Of a stretch of DNA of 38,014 nucleotides, positions 24,161 through 33,500 are shown one piece after another. Within the stretch, counting starts at the first letter, position 1. The number at the start of each line of letters is the position of its first letter. Source of the stretch: JABDDM01 sp038240295 (GTDB lineage: Bacteria; Bacteroidota; Ignavibacteria; Palsa-1295); the NCBI GenBank assembly GCA_038240295.1, contig JBBSDW010000010.1, positions 1 through 38,014 of the forward strand. The letters run 5' to 3'. The position numbers and the translations under genes are program-made. A model generated the notes under the pieces. The model did no database searches. It saw nothing but the letters and a program-made list of their open reading frames with translations, and was not told where the DNA came from.

Positions 24161-27037
24161 TTACTTCGACAGAGTCATTTTGAACGACTGTGTGAAGCTG
24201 CCCGTACGGAGCGTGTAGACGTAATTGCCAGAAGAAAGCTCCGAAGCGTCGAAGCGAACCTCATGACGGCCTGCGCCAACGTTGCCGCTTACAAGCGTCT
24301 TTACGATCTGACCGAGTTCGTTGTAGACCACCAAGGTGACCTGCGATGCAACTGGTACCGAATAGAAGATCGACGTTGACGGATTGAACGGATTCGGATA
24401 GTTCTGCTCAAGAGCATAACCCGATGCGTTCACAACGTTCGCCGACTGCTTCATTGCGATCCGCACGTTCGTGATGTTCGTGTTATTGATCGAGACCGAG
24501 CCACCATTGATCGCAGAGCCAAGAACGTTACCGTTCATATCGCTGACGACAACTTCACCCTGTACATTCGAGAACTCGAGCGAAACAGGATAGCTCTTCG
24601 ACTTGATCGCAACGTTGTAGCTTGACTTGTTCAGCTCGATATAGCCTTTGTTCGAGGCAAAGCGGGCGTCCATGTCAAAATTCGTTGGCGGAAGTTCGAA
24701 GCGTGAAGAATTCACAGCAACGTTCGAAGCACCAAAGAAGAGTGTCTGCTGATTATCGCCAGCGTCGCTGACAACAACTTTACCAAGCTGCTGCATCAGC
24801 TGATTACTCAGATTAGCAGTGGTCTTTCCATCCACAACCTTCAGGCTATAATAGCCTGCAGAATCTGTCTTGACAAAATAACCCTTACCTGGGATGATGA
24901 ACGAAGCCTGACGATATCCGCGACCTGTGAGGTATTCAAATACATCCGAGATCTGCTGGGGACTTGTCGTGCTGTTCGGAAGCGGCGCGAAGCTGATTCC
25001 GTTCACGCTTGTCGGTACGCTAATCGAACCGATCGTGTTCCAGCCCTGATCGATACGAACACCATTGATGAAGTTCGAGCGAATGCCAGCGACGACTGAG
25101 TCGTTGCCGATATAGCTGCCGTACTTCACCATGTACCCACGACCGAACTCAAGCTGTCCATTCAACGGAATCGTCCAGCCGATATCCGCACGATAAGCGA
25201 ACGGTCCACCAGCGCGAAGCGGGAAGATCGAATCGGCATTCATGAACGGCGGAATAACGGGAAGCGATACGAGATTCCAGCCATTCTTGAAGAAGCTCGG
25301 AACCTTGCCGATCACACCTGGGGTGTACTCGATGATAAAGCTGGTGATACGTGGATCACGGATCGTGAAGCAACGCTGAGTACCAACTTCCGTAGCGCTA
25401 CGGAGATCTACCGAGAACTGGCTGCCGTTAAGGGTATCACGTGCAACAATACGAGCACCCGACGGGAAATCGCCTGGATCAACGCATACTGTTACAGGAT
25501 AGCAATTCGTAGCACCCGAGCCGGCACTGAATACGACCTTATAAAGGATCGTGGTGTCGGTGTTCTCGCTGCGAATGTCGCGAAGTGTTCCGAGGAAGGT
25601 AGGATCCTGGAACGCAGAGTCGATTGAAAAATCGAACGGCTGGAAATAAGCGAAGCAACGCTGATTTGCGACCACATTGGTATCGGCAGTCGAGCGATCG
25701 TTCGTAGAGAAGATCGTCTCTCCATAAAGTGGATCGATACCTGCAGTTGCACCTGGGCCTGTACCAAAGACGATCGTATTCGAGCACTGGGGGTTGCAAC
25801 TATTGGTAAGCGTCAAGCGAATTCCTGTTCCGGTAGCATTCGTCGGCTCGTTTGGACGGCGGCGAACGATAAAGCGAACACGAATCTTAGCCGGCGAATT
25901 GAATGCGCCGTCGCTCGTGAGAGTAACCGTGCCAAAGTAGACGCCCGGAGGAAGGCTACCTGGATTTGCGCTGATGTAAAGATCCTTTTCTTCAGAACCA
26001 AAGCTCGAAGAGTAGTCGATACGTGCAATGCTGATACAATGCGCCCCACCGCCCGGCGTTGGGCTGCTTACCAGTAACCACGGTTCGTCCGTACAGATCG
26101 AAATGTTGGTTAAACGTGTGTTGCCAACGGCATCACGTATTTGAACTCCGACTGAAGGATTACTTGCACCAAGAGTCGGATCATAGATCAGATCCGTGTG
26201 CAACGTAAAGTTCACGTTGTCGGTAGAGCTAATCTGCGAGAAAGGACGGAAGTCAAATCCCGGCTGATCTGTAATTTTGACCGTTGCTGGCGGAGCGTAC
26301 CAAGCAATATTACCGCGCTTGTACGAAGTAGCATTCGGAAGCGAATCACCGTAATGATCGTTGAACTTCGCTGTGTCGAGTGCGATGATGCCCGACTGGA
26401 CAGCATTCGGCAGCACTTTGAAGCGAACCCAAAGAAGCGTTACTGGGGTGACCGAAGTATCGACGTAGTTCTGGTTGGTACCAGGAATCGGGTCGCCAAC
26501 GCGCGTCGTATTCAACGGCACTTCGCTCGCAGCAGTGATGCGAATGATGTGACGGAATGGATTCGGGTTGCTATCGCCTGGAGCCAATACATCTTTATAG
26601 CGGATGTAGAAGTTCTTGGCAAGCCCGTCCTGCGTGGCAGGATCGAGACTCGGTCCAACTGTTACAACAGCAGGACCGTGAGCCGGATTGTCATCCAGGA
26701 TCATTGCCTGAGCAACATAGCTGAACTGGAATTCGAAACTGCGGATCGGCTCGAGGTGCTGACCACCAACGTTCGGGTTGAATGCAGGATCGACCTCATT
26801 GTAAATAAAGACCGGAATGAGGAAATATCGGTCTCCACCGGCTGAAGGTCCAGGAATAAGGATCGGACCCGGCACGTTCGGTGCAAGATCTGTTGGCGGA
26901 TAGGCCGCCTTATTCTGTAACTCCAGCACAGGGTAAAACTTGGGACGAATGAGCTGTGCGCTCGCTGTCGAAATCGACAGGAACACCAGGCAGACTGCCA
27001 TTAGACTCATTATCCAAGTACCGTAACGCTGACGCAT
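24161..27037 (-). CDS. Large T9SS-type cell-surface protein
   Basis: 958 residues from ATG 27037, chosen because AAGGAG lies 9 nt upstream and a signal peptide (MSLMAVCLVFLSISTASAQ) follows. The N-terminal ~230 residues include IRSFEFQFSYVAQAMIL and VTLLWVRFKVLPNA, resembling cohesin-like beta sandwiches. Around residues 340-400, VYFGTVTLTSDGAFNSPAKI resembles a BACON-like Ig domain. Later come two repeats of a WN(L/T) motif (NGWNLVSLPV and QGWNTIGSISV). The last ~85 residues form a type IX sorting domain (ALEQNYPNPFNPSTSIFYS). It should be exported and surface-anchored. No catalytic motif is visible. It is followed by a terminator. Confidence 0.85.
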   Translation of the reverse strand: MRQRYGTWIMSLMAVCLVFLSISTASAQLIRPKFYPVLELQNKAAYPPTDLAPNVPGPILIPGPSAGGDRYFLIPVFIYNEVDPAFNPNVGGQHLEPIRSFEFQFSYVAQAMILDDNPAHGPAVVTVGPSLDPATQDGLAKNFYIRYKDVLAPGDSNPNPFRHIIRITAASEVPLNTTRVGDPIPGTNQNYVDTSVTPVTLLWVRFKVLPNAVQSGIIALDTAKFNDHYGDSLPNATSYKRGNIAWYAPPATVKITDQPGFDFRPFSQISSTDNVNFTLHTDLIYDPTLGASNPSVGVQIRDAVGNTRLTNISICTDEPWLLVSSPTPGGGAHCISIARIDYSSSFGSEEKDLYISANPGSLPPGVYFGTVTLTSDGAFNSPAKIRVRFIVRRRPNEPTNATGTGIRLTLTNSCNPQCSNTIVFGTGPGATAGIDPLYGETIFSTNDRSTADTNVVANQRCFAYFQPFDFSIDSAFQDPTFLGTLRDIRSENTDTTILYKVVFSAGSGATNCYPVTVCVDPGDFPSGARIVARDTLNGSQFSVDLRSATEVGTQRCFTIRDPRITSFIIEYTPGVIGKVPSFFKNGWNLVSLPVIPPFMNADSIFPLRAGGPFAYRADIGWTIPLNGQLEFGRGYMVKYGSYIGNDSVVAGIRSNFINGVRIDQGWNTIGSISVPTSVNGISFAPLPNSTTSPQQISDVFEYLTGRGYRQASFIIPGKGYFVKTDSAGYYSLKVVDGKTTANLSNQLMQQLGKVVVSDAGDNQQTLFFGASNVAVNSSRFELPPTNFDMDARFASNKGYIELNKSSYNVAIKSKSYPVSLEFSNVQGEVVVSDMNGNVLGSAINGGSVSINNTNITNVRIAMKQSANVVNASGYALEQNYPNPFNPSTSIFYSVPVASQVTLVVYNELGQIVKTLVSGNVGAGRHEVRFDASELSSGNYVYTLRTGSFTQSFKMTLSK

Positions 27038-27144
27038 GGCTTGGTTCTCCTTGATTTGAAAAAACTTGTTAAGGTTCATGTTCCTCACAACTAATAAGAC
27101 TTTGCTCGATTTGTTACACACTTCGCAACTTTTTTTCAATGAAA

Positions 27145-27185
27145 GCTCACTCAATGAGCACTAATGGCGATCACGTAGTGTGATC
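27145..27185 (-). other. Two small hairpins after the 409-aa cargo gene
   Basis: GATCAC/GTGATC (27169-27185) overlaps the stop codon, and GCTCA/TGAGC (27145-27159) follows. On the - strand the second is followed by only TTTC, so termination is doubtful. Confidence 0.35.
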
Positions 27186-28413
27186 AATGGATCTTCGTTA
27201 TCAATCGTATCTTCTGCGACTGCCACTGCAGCACATTTCCCATCTGGGGCGTTAACCGAGCCAAATAGGTGCCTTGAGGCAGTGAGAAAGTTTGCCAGCG
27301 AAAGGCTCCCTTTATCAGTGCTGCAAACACCCGCCTGCCGAGAACATCGACAACCTCCAGATACTGTGGCACGCTTCCCGTAGACCCGAGACTAATCTCA
27401 GAAACAAAGGGATTTGGCCAGGCATCGAATTTATCCTCTAGCGCCGCGGTAGAGGCAACAGCTTTAGCCATGCCCGTTCCAACAACGCAGATCTGGCTCA
27501 GTCTTAGCGTTACCGAATCGACATGTGCATCAGGGTTCAAAACCTGGAATGCAGTATCGACCAGTTCGGAGCAGACGGTATCCTCTCGTCGCTTCGCGTG
27601 AAAGCGAAGTGAAAAAAGTTCGCCCGACCCAATAAGGGGCTTGTTCGTATCCGAATTCGAAACAACCACAAAATGCCGCGTCCCGGTTTGGGAGTCTCGC
27701 GTCATAAGCATATTACCTGAAATCGAACCAGCGCCCGAAGCAATAAACGTGAGAAGCGATGTATCGTAACTGAAGACAAATTGAGCCTTGCGGACATTCG
27801 CCTTTGTAAGATCGGATACCAGAATTGGCATCACGATCAGGCTGTCGCTTTTCCCGAATGCTTCACTGGTCGATACTTCGATGGGCACCCTTGCCGGCGG
27901 CGTAACTACAATGTTATGACGAAGCCACCCGTTTTGCCGGATGACGGTGTCAATGTGCATTGGCGGAGTCACGTCGAAACGGAAAAGACTAAGATAAGCA
28001 GTATCAAAGCCCGCTGACAGGACGGAAAATCGCACCAAAAACAGGAGCGGATTCGTCGTATCGATATCTTGCCCAGGCTGACCCAGCACGACCGCCCTGA
28101 CCTCACCGGCAATATTTGTATTGCCGATATGGAAGCCGAGATTAGCCGATGCCGTCCCGTCGAAGACAACCTGCACTGCTCGAATTTTTGTCGTATCATA
28201 ACTGATACGCGCATCGAAGCCGTAAAAATCAGCAGGTTTATCACCTGTCAGCTTGTAATAAACTCCGAGGAGAATATCCGTTTGCTGCGCGTTGATCGTC
28301 ATGGTATCGACTCGAACCGTCAGTGCATTATGCTGCGCGTACGATTGATTGATCCATGTGAACAGAATGGCCAGAAGCAAAAGAAGCGTCCGGAAGAATC
28401 TGTTCACCACCAT
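27184..28413 (-). CDS. T9SS-type secreted protein with two cohesin-like domains
   Basis: 409 residues from ATG 28413. The signal peptide is RTLLLLLAILFTWINQSYAQ. Two beta-sandwich modules follow, at about residues 30-160 and 175-300. Each has the cohesin-like pattern of a strand, then a F(D/V)xxxSYDxx(K/L) segment (FDARISYDTTKIRAVQVVF and FVFSYDTSLLTFIASGAG). The end (from about 330) is a sorting-type domain: DAWPNPFVSEISLG and VVDVLGRRVF. Cohesin modules bind dockerins in cellulosome-like assemblies, and the preceding gene in the transcript has a dockerin-like segment. The two cohesin matches rest on pattern only. The gene starts 47 nt after the end of the upstream one, across a strong hairpin. 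Confidence 0.75.
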   Translation of the reverse strand: MVVNRFFRTLLLLLAILFTWINQSYAQHNALTVRVDTMTINAQQTDILLGVYYKLTGDKPADFYGFDARISYDTTKIRAVQVVFDGTASANLGFHIGNTNIAGEVRAVVLGQPGQDIDTTNPLLFLVRFSVLSAGFDTAYLSLFRFDVTPPMHIDTVIRQNGWLRHNIVVTPPARVPIEVSTSEAFGKSDSLIVMPILVSDLTKANVRKAQFVFSYDTSLLTFIASGAGSISGNMLMTRDSQTGTRHFVVVSNSDTNKPLIGSGELFSLRFHAKRREDTVCSELVDTAFQVLNPDAHVDSVTLRLSQICVVGTGMAKAVASTAALEDKFDAWPNPFVSEISLGSTGSVPQYLEVVDVLGRRVFAALIKGAFRWQTFSLPQGTYLARLTPQMGNVLQWQSQKIRLITKIH

Positions 28414-28429
28414 TTTTCAATGAACAAAG

Positions 28430-28451
28430 GGCCCGGCCAGAAGGCCGGGCC
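28430..28451 (-). terminator. Strong 9-bp hairpin between cargo genes
   Basis: GGCCCGGCC pairs perfectly with GGCCGGGCC around a 4-nt loop; on the - strand CTTTG follows. With so short a T-run it may reduce rather than stop read-through into the 27184-28413 gene. Confidence 0.55.
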
Positions 28452-28460
28452 GATTCAAAG

Positions 28461-30386
28461 TTAGCGGATCACTTCCATCTTCACCGTCTGGGTAAAGGAA
28501 GGTGACGTGATCTGATAGTAGTACATGCCATTCGCAACCTGGGCACCGTTCGTTGAACGACCATCCCACTTGATCGAATGCGCACCCGTTGTCATTACCT
28601 CGCCCTGGACAAGCGTGCGGATCTCATGTCCGAGCATGTCGAAGACACGAACGCTGACGTTTTCCGAAACACCCATTGTAAACTTGATCGAGGTCGATTG
28701 AGCCTCGGTCATGTTGAACGGATTCGGAACATTCTGTTCGACTGCGAAACCATTCGCAGAGGCAGCTACGTCAAGTGTCGATAGCGGTACGTTGACAGAA
28801 GGTCCTGCGAACGACTGGTCGTTGATCGAGACCATGTCGAGCGAAACATTAGCATCATGACGATCGGCAACGTTGAACTCGAGATATCCGAGTACATCAC
28901 CATCGTGATAGATACCAGAGGTCGCAAGTACGACCGCACCATTGCCACCATTTGAATGGAGCAAGGTATTCGCGCCCTTTGCGGCATGTGTTCCGATGAA
29001 CTGCAGCGCAGTTGCATCGCTCGTCTTGACAACGGCCTCGACGCTAAGTGCGCCGTTGACGTTACCGCGAAGAACAACAGGAACCGTATAGGTCTTGCCG
29101 ATCAAGTGACCATTACTGACATCGAGTGCAACACCGCTGATGTTCGTACCGGTACCAGACGCCTCTTTGTACGGCGGAACTGGAAGCGGATCAGGCCATG
29201 GAAGTACAGGAAGCTTTGCCGCAAGGTAAAGCAAAATGTAAGCAGCGTCATACGACGTCGCACGATAGAGATTGACAAGCGGGAAATTCGGATTCTGGTA
29301 GCGGCCATTGTGATTCGCATCACCATGGAACGCCGGTCCGCCTTCAACGCTATCGAGTGTGCCAAAGTAGGTAGAATTACCAGATCCCGCACGTGTACGT
29401 GACGTTAAGATCGAATCTGCATCAGCCAATGTGACGAAGAGATTCTGATTTGCGCGTACGTTCGGATCAGGATTGTACAGCTGGTCGAGCGTTACGTCAC
29501 CATCACCCCACTGGTTCAAGATGTAGGATCCCTTTGGAACGAACTGGATCACACGGCTTGGCAAGCCAGAAGGCGGCCATGAGCTTGTGCGAGCAGTCGT
29601 GCTCAAGCGAGAAGAATCGCCACCTGCGACCGAAGATGGGAAGAGGCCATTGAGGAACGAGATAGAGAAGCTACCCGAATCCTTAATACCAACTGTCGCA
29701 CCCTGTGTTGTGACTGTTCCCGTGCTGCTGATATTTCCATAATGGAATTCAATCGTCGCACGCTGATCAGGAACTGCGCAATCGTTCGCTTTTGGATTCT
29801 GAACGATCTTTACCTGGAAGGTAGCGATCGAGTTCGGATTCGTCTTGTCGTTAATGTTCAAGTCCTTCCACTCAAGCGTGAAGGTCTTGATCGTTGGGAA
29901 CGGTATGCACGTGTTCGGATTGGTATCCGTTACTGCAGTGATCTGATACTGGATCCTTGAAGGATGGTACCCTGCCTCAAGCGTCCGATAATAGTGATCA
30001 CCCCAGAATGGAGCGACCGCATTCATTGGCGGATTTGGCTTGAAGAGATAGGTATTATCGTTCGTAATAACCGGCACATTCTGCGGTCCGATGGACATCC
30101 ATCCGTTCACGCAAACATTTACCGTGCTATAGAGGCTACCGTTGTAATCAAACGTAAAGCCCGTGGAGATGTTGTTGTCAACACCGTCATCGGGATCTGG
30201 ATTGCCAACAAAGTCGCGGAAGTCGGTGACGGGGAGTAATACCCCGGCAGTTACTGGGTTAAAAAAGATGTTCGCGATCTGTACGTTGTATCGTGCCCAG
30301 ATCTGCGCATCGCTCTTTTCTACACCGGTGACGGCTCCTAACGACAGGATGCAGGCAACGATAAAAATTCGTTGACGCAGTTTCAT
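28461..30386 (-). CDS. T9SS-type secreted protein with dockerin-like and cohesin-like modules
   Basis: 641 residues from ATG 30386, picked for AGGAG 10 nt upstream and the signal peptide RQRIFIVACILSLGAVTG. Residues ~30-290 form a nidogen-like beta domain (VCVNGWMSIG, NAVAPFWGDHY, FTLEWKDLN, IEFHYGNIS). A dockerin-type segment follows, with WGDGDVTLDQLYNPDPN and, later, FHGDANHNGRY...SYDAAYILLYLA, which carries the DxNxNG calcium-binding pattern. Next is a cohesin-like sandwich (YTVPVVLRGNVNGALSVEAV). The C-terminal domain starts VEQNVPNPFN. A dockerin and a cohesin in one polypeptide is unusual. Function probably structural at the cell surface. Confidence 0.78.
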   Translation of the reverse strand: MKLRQRIFIVACILSLGAVTGVEKSDAQIWARYNVQIANIFFNPVTAGVLLPVTDFRDFVGNPDPDDGVDNNISTGFTFDYNGSLYSTVNVCVNGWMSIGPQNVPVITNDNTYLFKPNPPMNAVAPFWGDHYYRTLEAGYHPSRIQYQITAVTDTNPNTCIPFPTIKTFTLEWKDLNINDKTNPNSIATFQVKIVQNPKANDCAVPDQRATIEFHYGNISSTGTVTTQGATVGIKDSGSFSISFLNGLFPSSVAGGDSSRLSTTARTSSWPPSGLPSRVIQFVPKGSYILNQWGDGDVTLDQLYNPDPNVRANQNLFVTLADADSILTSRTRAGSGNSTYFGTLDSVEGGPAFHGDANHNGRYQNPNFPLVNLYRATSYDAAYILLYLAAKLPVLPWPDPLPVPPYKEASGTGTNISGVALDVSNGHLIGKTYTVPVVLRGNVNGALSVEAVVKTSDATALQFIGTHAAKGANTLLHSNGGNGAVVLATSGIYHDGDVLGYLEFNVADRHDANVSLDMVSINDQSFAGPSVNVPLSTLDVAASANGFAVEQNVPNPFNMTEAQSTSIKFTMGVSENVSVRVFDMLGHEIRTLVQGEVMTTGAHSIKWDGRSTNGAQVANGMYYYQITSPSFTQTVKMEVIR

Positions 30387-30502
30387 AGAGTTCGTTCTCC
30401 TAATGAGATTGACTAAGTCGTGTTTTAACAATTGTTGCTGAGTTCGAAGCATGTAGTGTGTAAAGAAGATCACTACCTATTCGCAAAGTAAGCCGCCCCG
30501 CC

Positions 30503-30531
30503 GGTCCAAAAGGTCAATGACCCTTTGGACC
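30503..30531 (-). other. Hairpin after the giant cargo gene
   Basis: GGTCCAAA-GGT and ACC-TTTGGACC pair with one mismatch pair. No T-run follows on the - strand, so it may stabilise the 3' end or attenuate rather than terminate. Confidence 0.4.
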
Positions 30532-30545
30532 CTCAGAGCGAACGA

Positions 30546-33500
30546 TTACTTTTTCAGCGTCATCTTGATGGTGGAAGTATAGGTACCTGCCGTCATCTTG
30601 GCGACATAAGTACCACTCGTGACAACGTTGCCCGAGGCGTCCGTACCATCCCACATCACTGGGTACTCACCAGCATTAAGCTGCTCGTGTACCAAGGTGC
30701 GTACCAACGAACCCTTGACATCGTAGATGTCGATCTTCACGTCAGAACGGCTCGGAACACTGAAGTTAAGCGTCGTTGACGGGTTGAACGGATTCGGGTA
30801 GTTCTGCTCAAGTGCGAACTCCTTCGGTTGGGCAGACTCGCCAACAGCCGAGATGAACTTCGTAGGTACGAAGACGATTCGGGCATTTGCAAGCTGCACA
30901 TTGCGGATCTCAAGGCAGAGCGAGTCAGAGCCAACCTTCATCAGAGTGTAGAAACTCGGATTGATCGGTCCAATACCAGTGCGCATGTTGATCGAGAATT
31001 CACCTGGATCAAATGGATCCTGCAAGAAGAAGTTACCCGCGAACGATCCGGTTGAATCGAGGCAAGATGGTCTCCAGCAGATGTGGATCGGGAATAAGAA
31101 CGTGCTACCTTCAGCACCGGACTGGAAGCGAACCTGCCAGGTAACGGTGGTGAACTGCGCGGTGTCGCGACGGATATCAAGATAGGTACCCTTGATCGAT
31201 CCACCGATAGGAAGCTCCCAACGTGAATCGAAGACAGCAGACGGGGCCGGCGGTGGCTCTTCGAACTCGCAATAGCGAATGTCGAGCGAGTCGGTTCCAA
31301 AGCGTCCTGCACCAAAGCAGAGGCGTTGGATGTCGGTCGGATGTGTCGAGGTACCGATGTTCGATACGTAGATCGCGCACTCAAAGGTCGGCTGATCGCC
31401 AACGTAGATGCGGTAGTTGACGGTATCGATATGTCCAGCACGATCCGTAACCTGCAGTCTGATGTACTGCGGCGGTGGCGGGTTCTGGCTGAAGTATGTA
31501 TCGTCAAGGTTGAACTTACCACAGACGGACACAAGCTGCGTGTCTCTGGTCGGTCCGTTGATCGTAACCGGCGTCACTGTGAAATTCGAATCAAGTGAAG
31601 CAAGCGACAGGATCTCATGGGTGCAGCTGTCGGTACGGAGCAAGTCACGATCGGATACGGTGACCGTATCGCAGAACGACTGCTTGTTCAATACGCAGAA
31701 GGTACGCGGCCCACGGTTGAAGCGCGGCAAATGATTCGTCGAATCGACGTTCAATCCCAGCGTCTTCCACGCTGTGAGTCCACACTGATCCTGAACGATA
31801 ACGGTCACTGAATCAGCCCCATGACATGGATTGGTTGACTTGTGTGGTGCATCGTTGATGCCAGGTGTACCGGTCAGGATACCCGAGCTTGGATCGATCT
31901 GCAACCATGCTGGAGTGTGTCCAACAAGAATTGCCTTGCCAGTCTTGAAATGCGCATCGCGATAAACCGTATCGGTCTGTCCCTCATAAAGGAGCTGATA
32001 GGTATGGAAATCGGCGAAGTTAGCATCCGTGATCTGGATACGCGGTACGAAGTTCGTATTGTGGAAGTCGAGGCTATAATCGAAATCTTCCTTCGCGTCC
32101 GGAAGCGAGTCCGTAATGATATGCGGCTCGACATTGATCGGAAGTCTCCAGCGCTGCTGCGAAAGGCCAGTGTGCCCATCGTCAGCCTGAACAACTACGA
32201 TCGTATCGAGATTGAGCTCGCCGTTGATCTGCGGAACAGGTGTCAAAAGCGGAAGAATCGTTGCCGAGTCGATCGCTACGTTAATCTGTCCCTTCGTTAC
32301 AAACGAGGTAACATTGCCAGTCGGATGGTTAAGCGAGTATTTCAACCAGCTTGGCGCGACGATGTACTTATAAGAAGTACGGCCAAAGCGGAAGTTGAAC
32401 GCATGATTATTCACAGGGTCCTTCGCCTGATAGGCACCTGTGACTGCCTGTACGACTGAATCTTCCGATTCATCGTCGGTTTGCACGTCGTACGAATAAC
32501 GCAAGGAGTCGGTCAGGTTCGCTGCGCAAGCCGTTGACGGCGAGCTGGTGAACACTGGAAGGCTATCCTTTACGAAGATGCGGAACGTGTAGCTCGTCGA
32601 AGTTGAACGAACACACAAGGTGTCGGTCTGGAAACCAGTTGGGCAGTTGAAGTACGGAGGGAAATTCCACATGGACAAGTTAAGACTGTCCGGTCCGACT
32701 CCAAATCCCTTGCCGATAAGTCCACCCTCTGAGTTCTTGTTCGGAGGGAAGTTCGTGATCTTCACGGTCACAGCTTCACCACCCGGCACGACATCAGGAT
32801 TGTGCGGCTGACCCTTCAAGAGGACGTAACCGTTCGAACCTGTGACGTTAACATTAAAGAGTGTCGTATCGCGCAACCACCATGCGATACGCGTATTATT
32901 CGAATCAGCCTTCGTCTTATAGCCCGAGAGTTCAAACTTCAACTGTGTGAGGTTTGTCGGATTGAAGAGGAAAGCAGGATCGTAGAAATTGTTACGATCA
33001 TATCCCGCCACGCGGAAGAGAATATTGTTTACGCCGTCATAGTTGACGTCTTCACGGACGAAGAGATCATTAGGCGTATTCGGAAGATTCTGAAGATTCT
33101 GAACATCCGAAGTAAAGAGCGGCGGCAGAACGTCACCGATCGGGAAGGAAAGACCACGTGCGATCGCACCGGCCGATCCGTACTTCCACAACTGCGTACG
33201 GCTGACAACAAGAATGTTGTCTCCCGGACGAACTGGAAGCGTATGATAGCGCTCACCAGCATACCAAACTGCTTTATTCATGATGCCCATGGTGCAGACA
33301 GAATCTGCGCCTGGCCCACGGTAGTCCGCAGTGTCAAGCGTATAGATTCGTCCAGCGAGTGCAGCTGAATCCTCAAGCATTGCTGCGCGCTGGATCTCAG
33401 CGAATGTCGCTGGGAACGTGAGCGGACGGAGCAACGAAAGGGTCCAGAGTACTTTCGCACGAGCCTGTGGGTGACGGCTATTAACCGCGTTACCTGTAGC

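Noticed and set aside
30503..30531. Rho-independent terminator for the giant gene
   Set aside because: The hairpin is good but lacks a T-run, so it is listed only as a hairpin.
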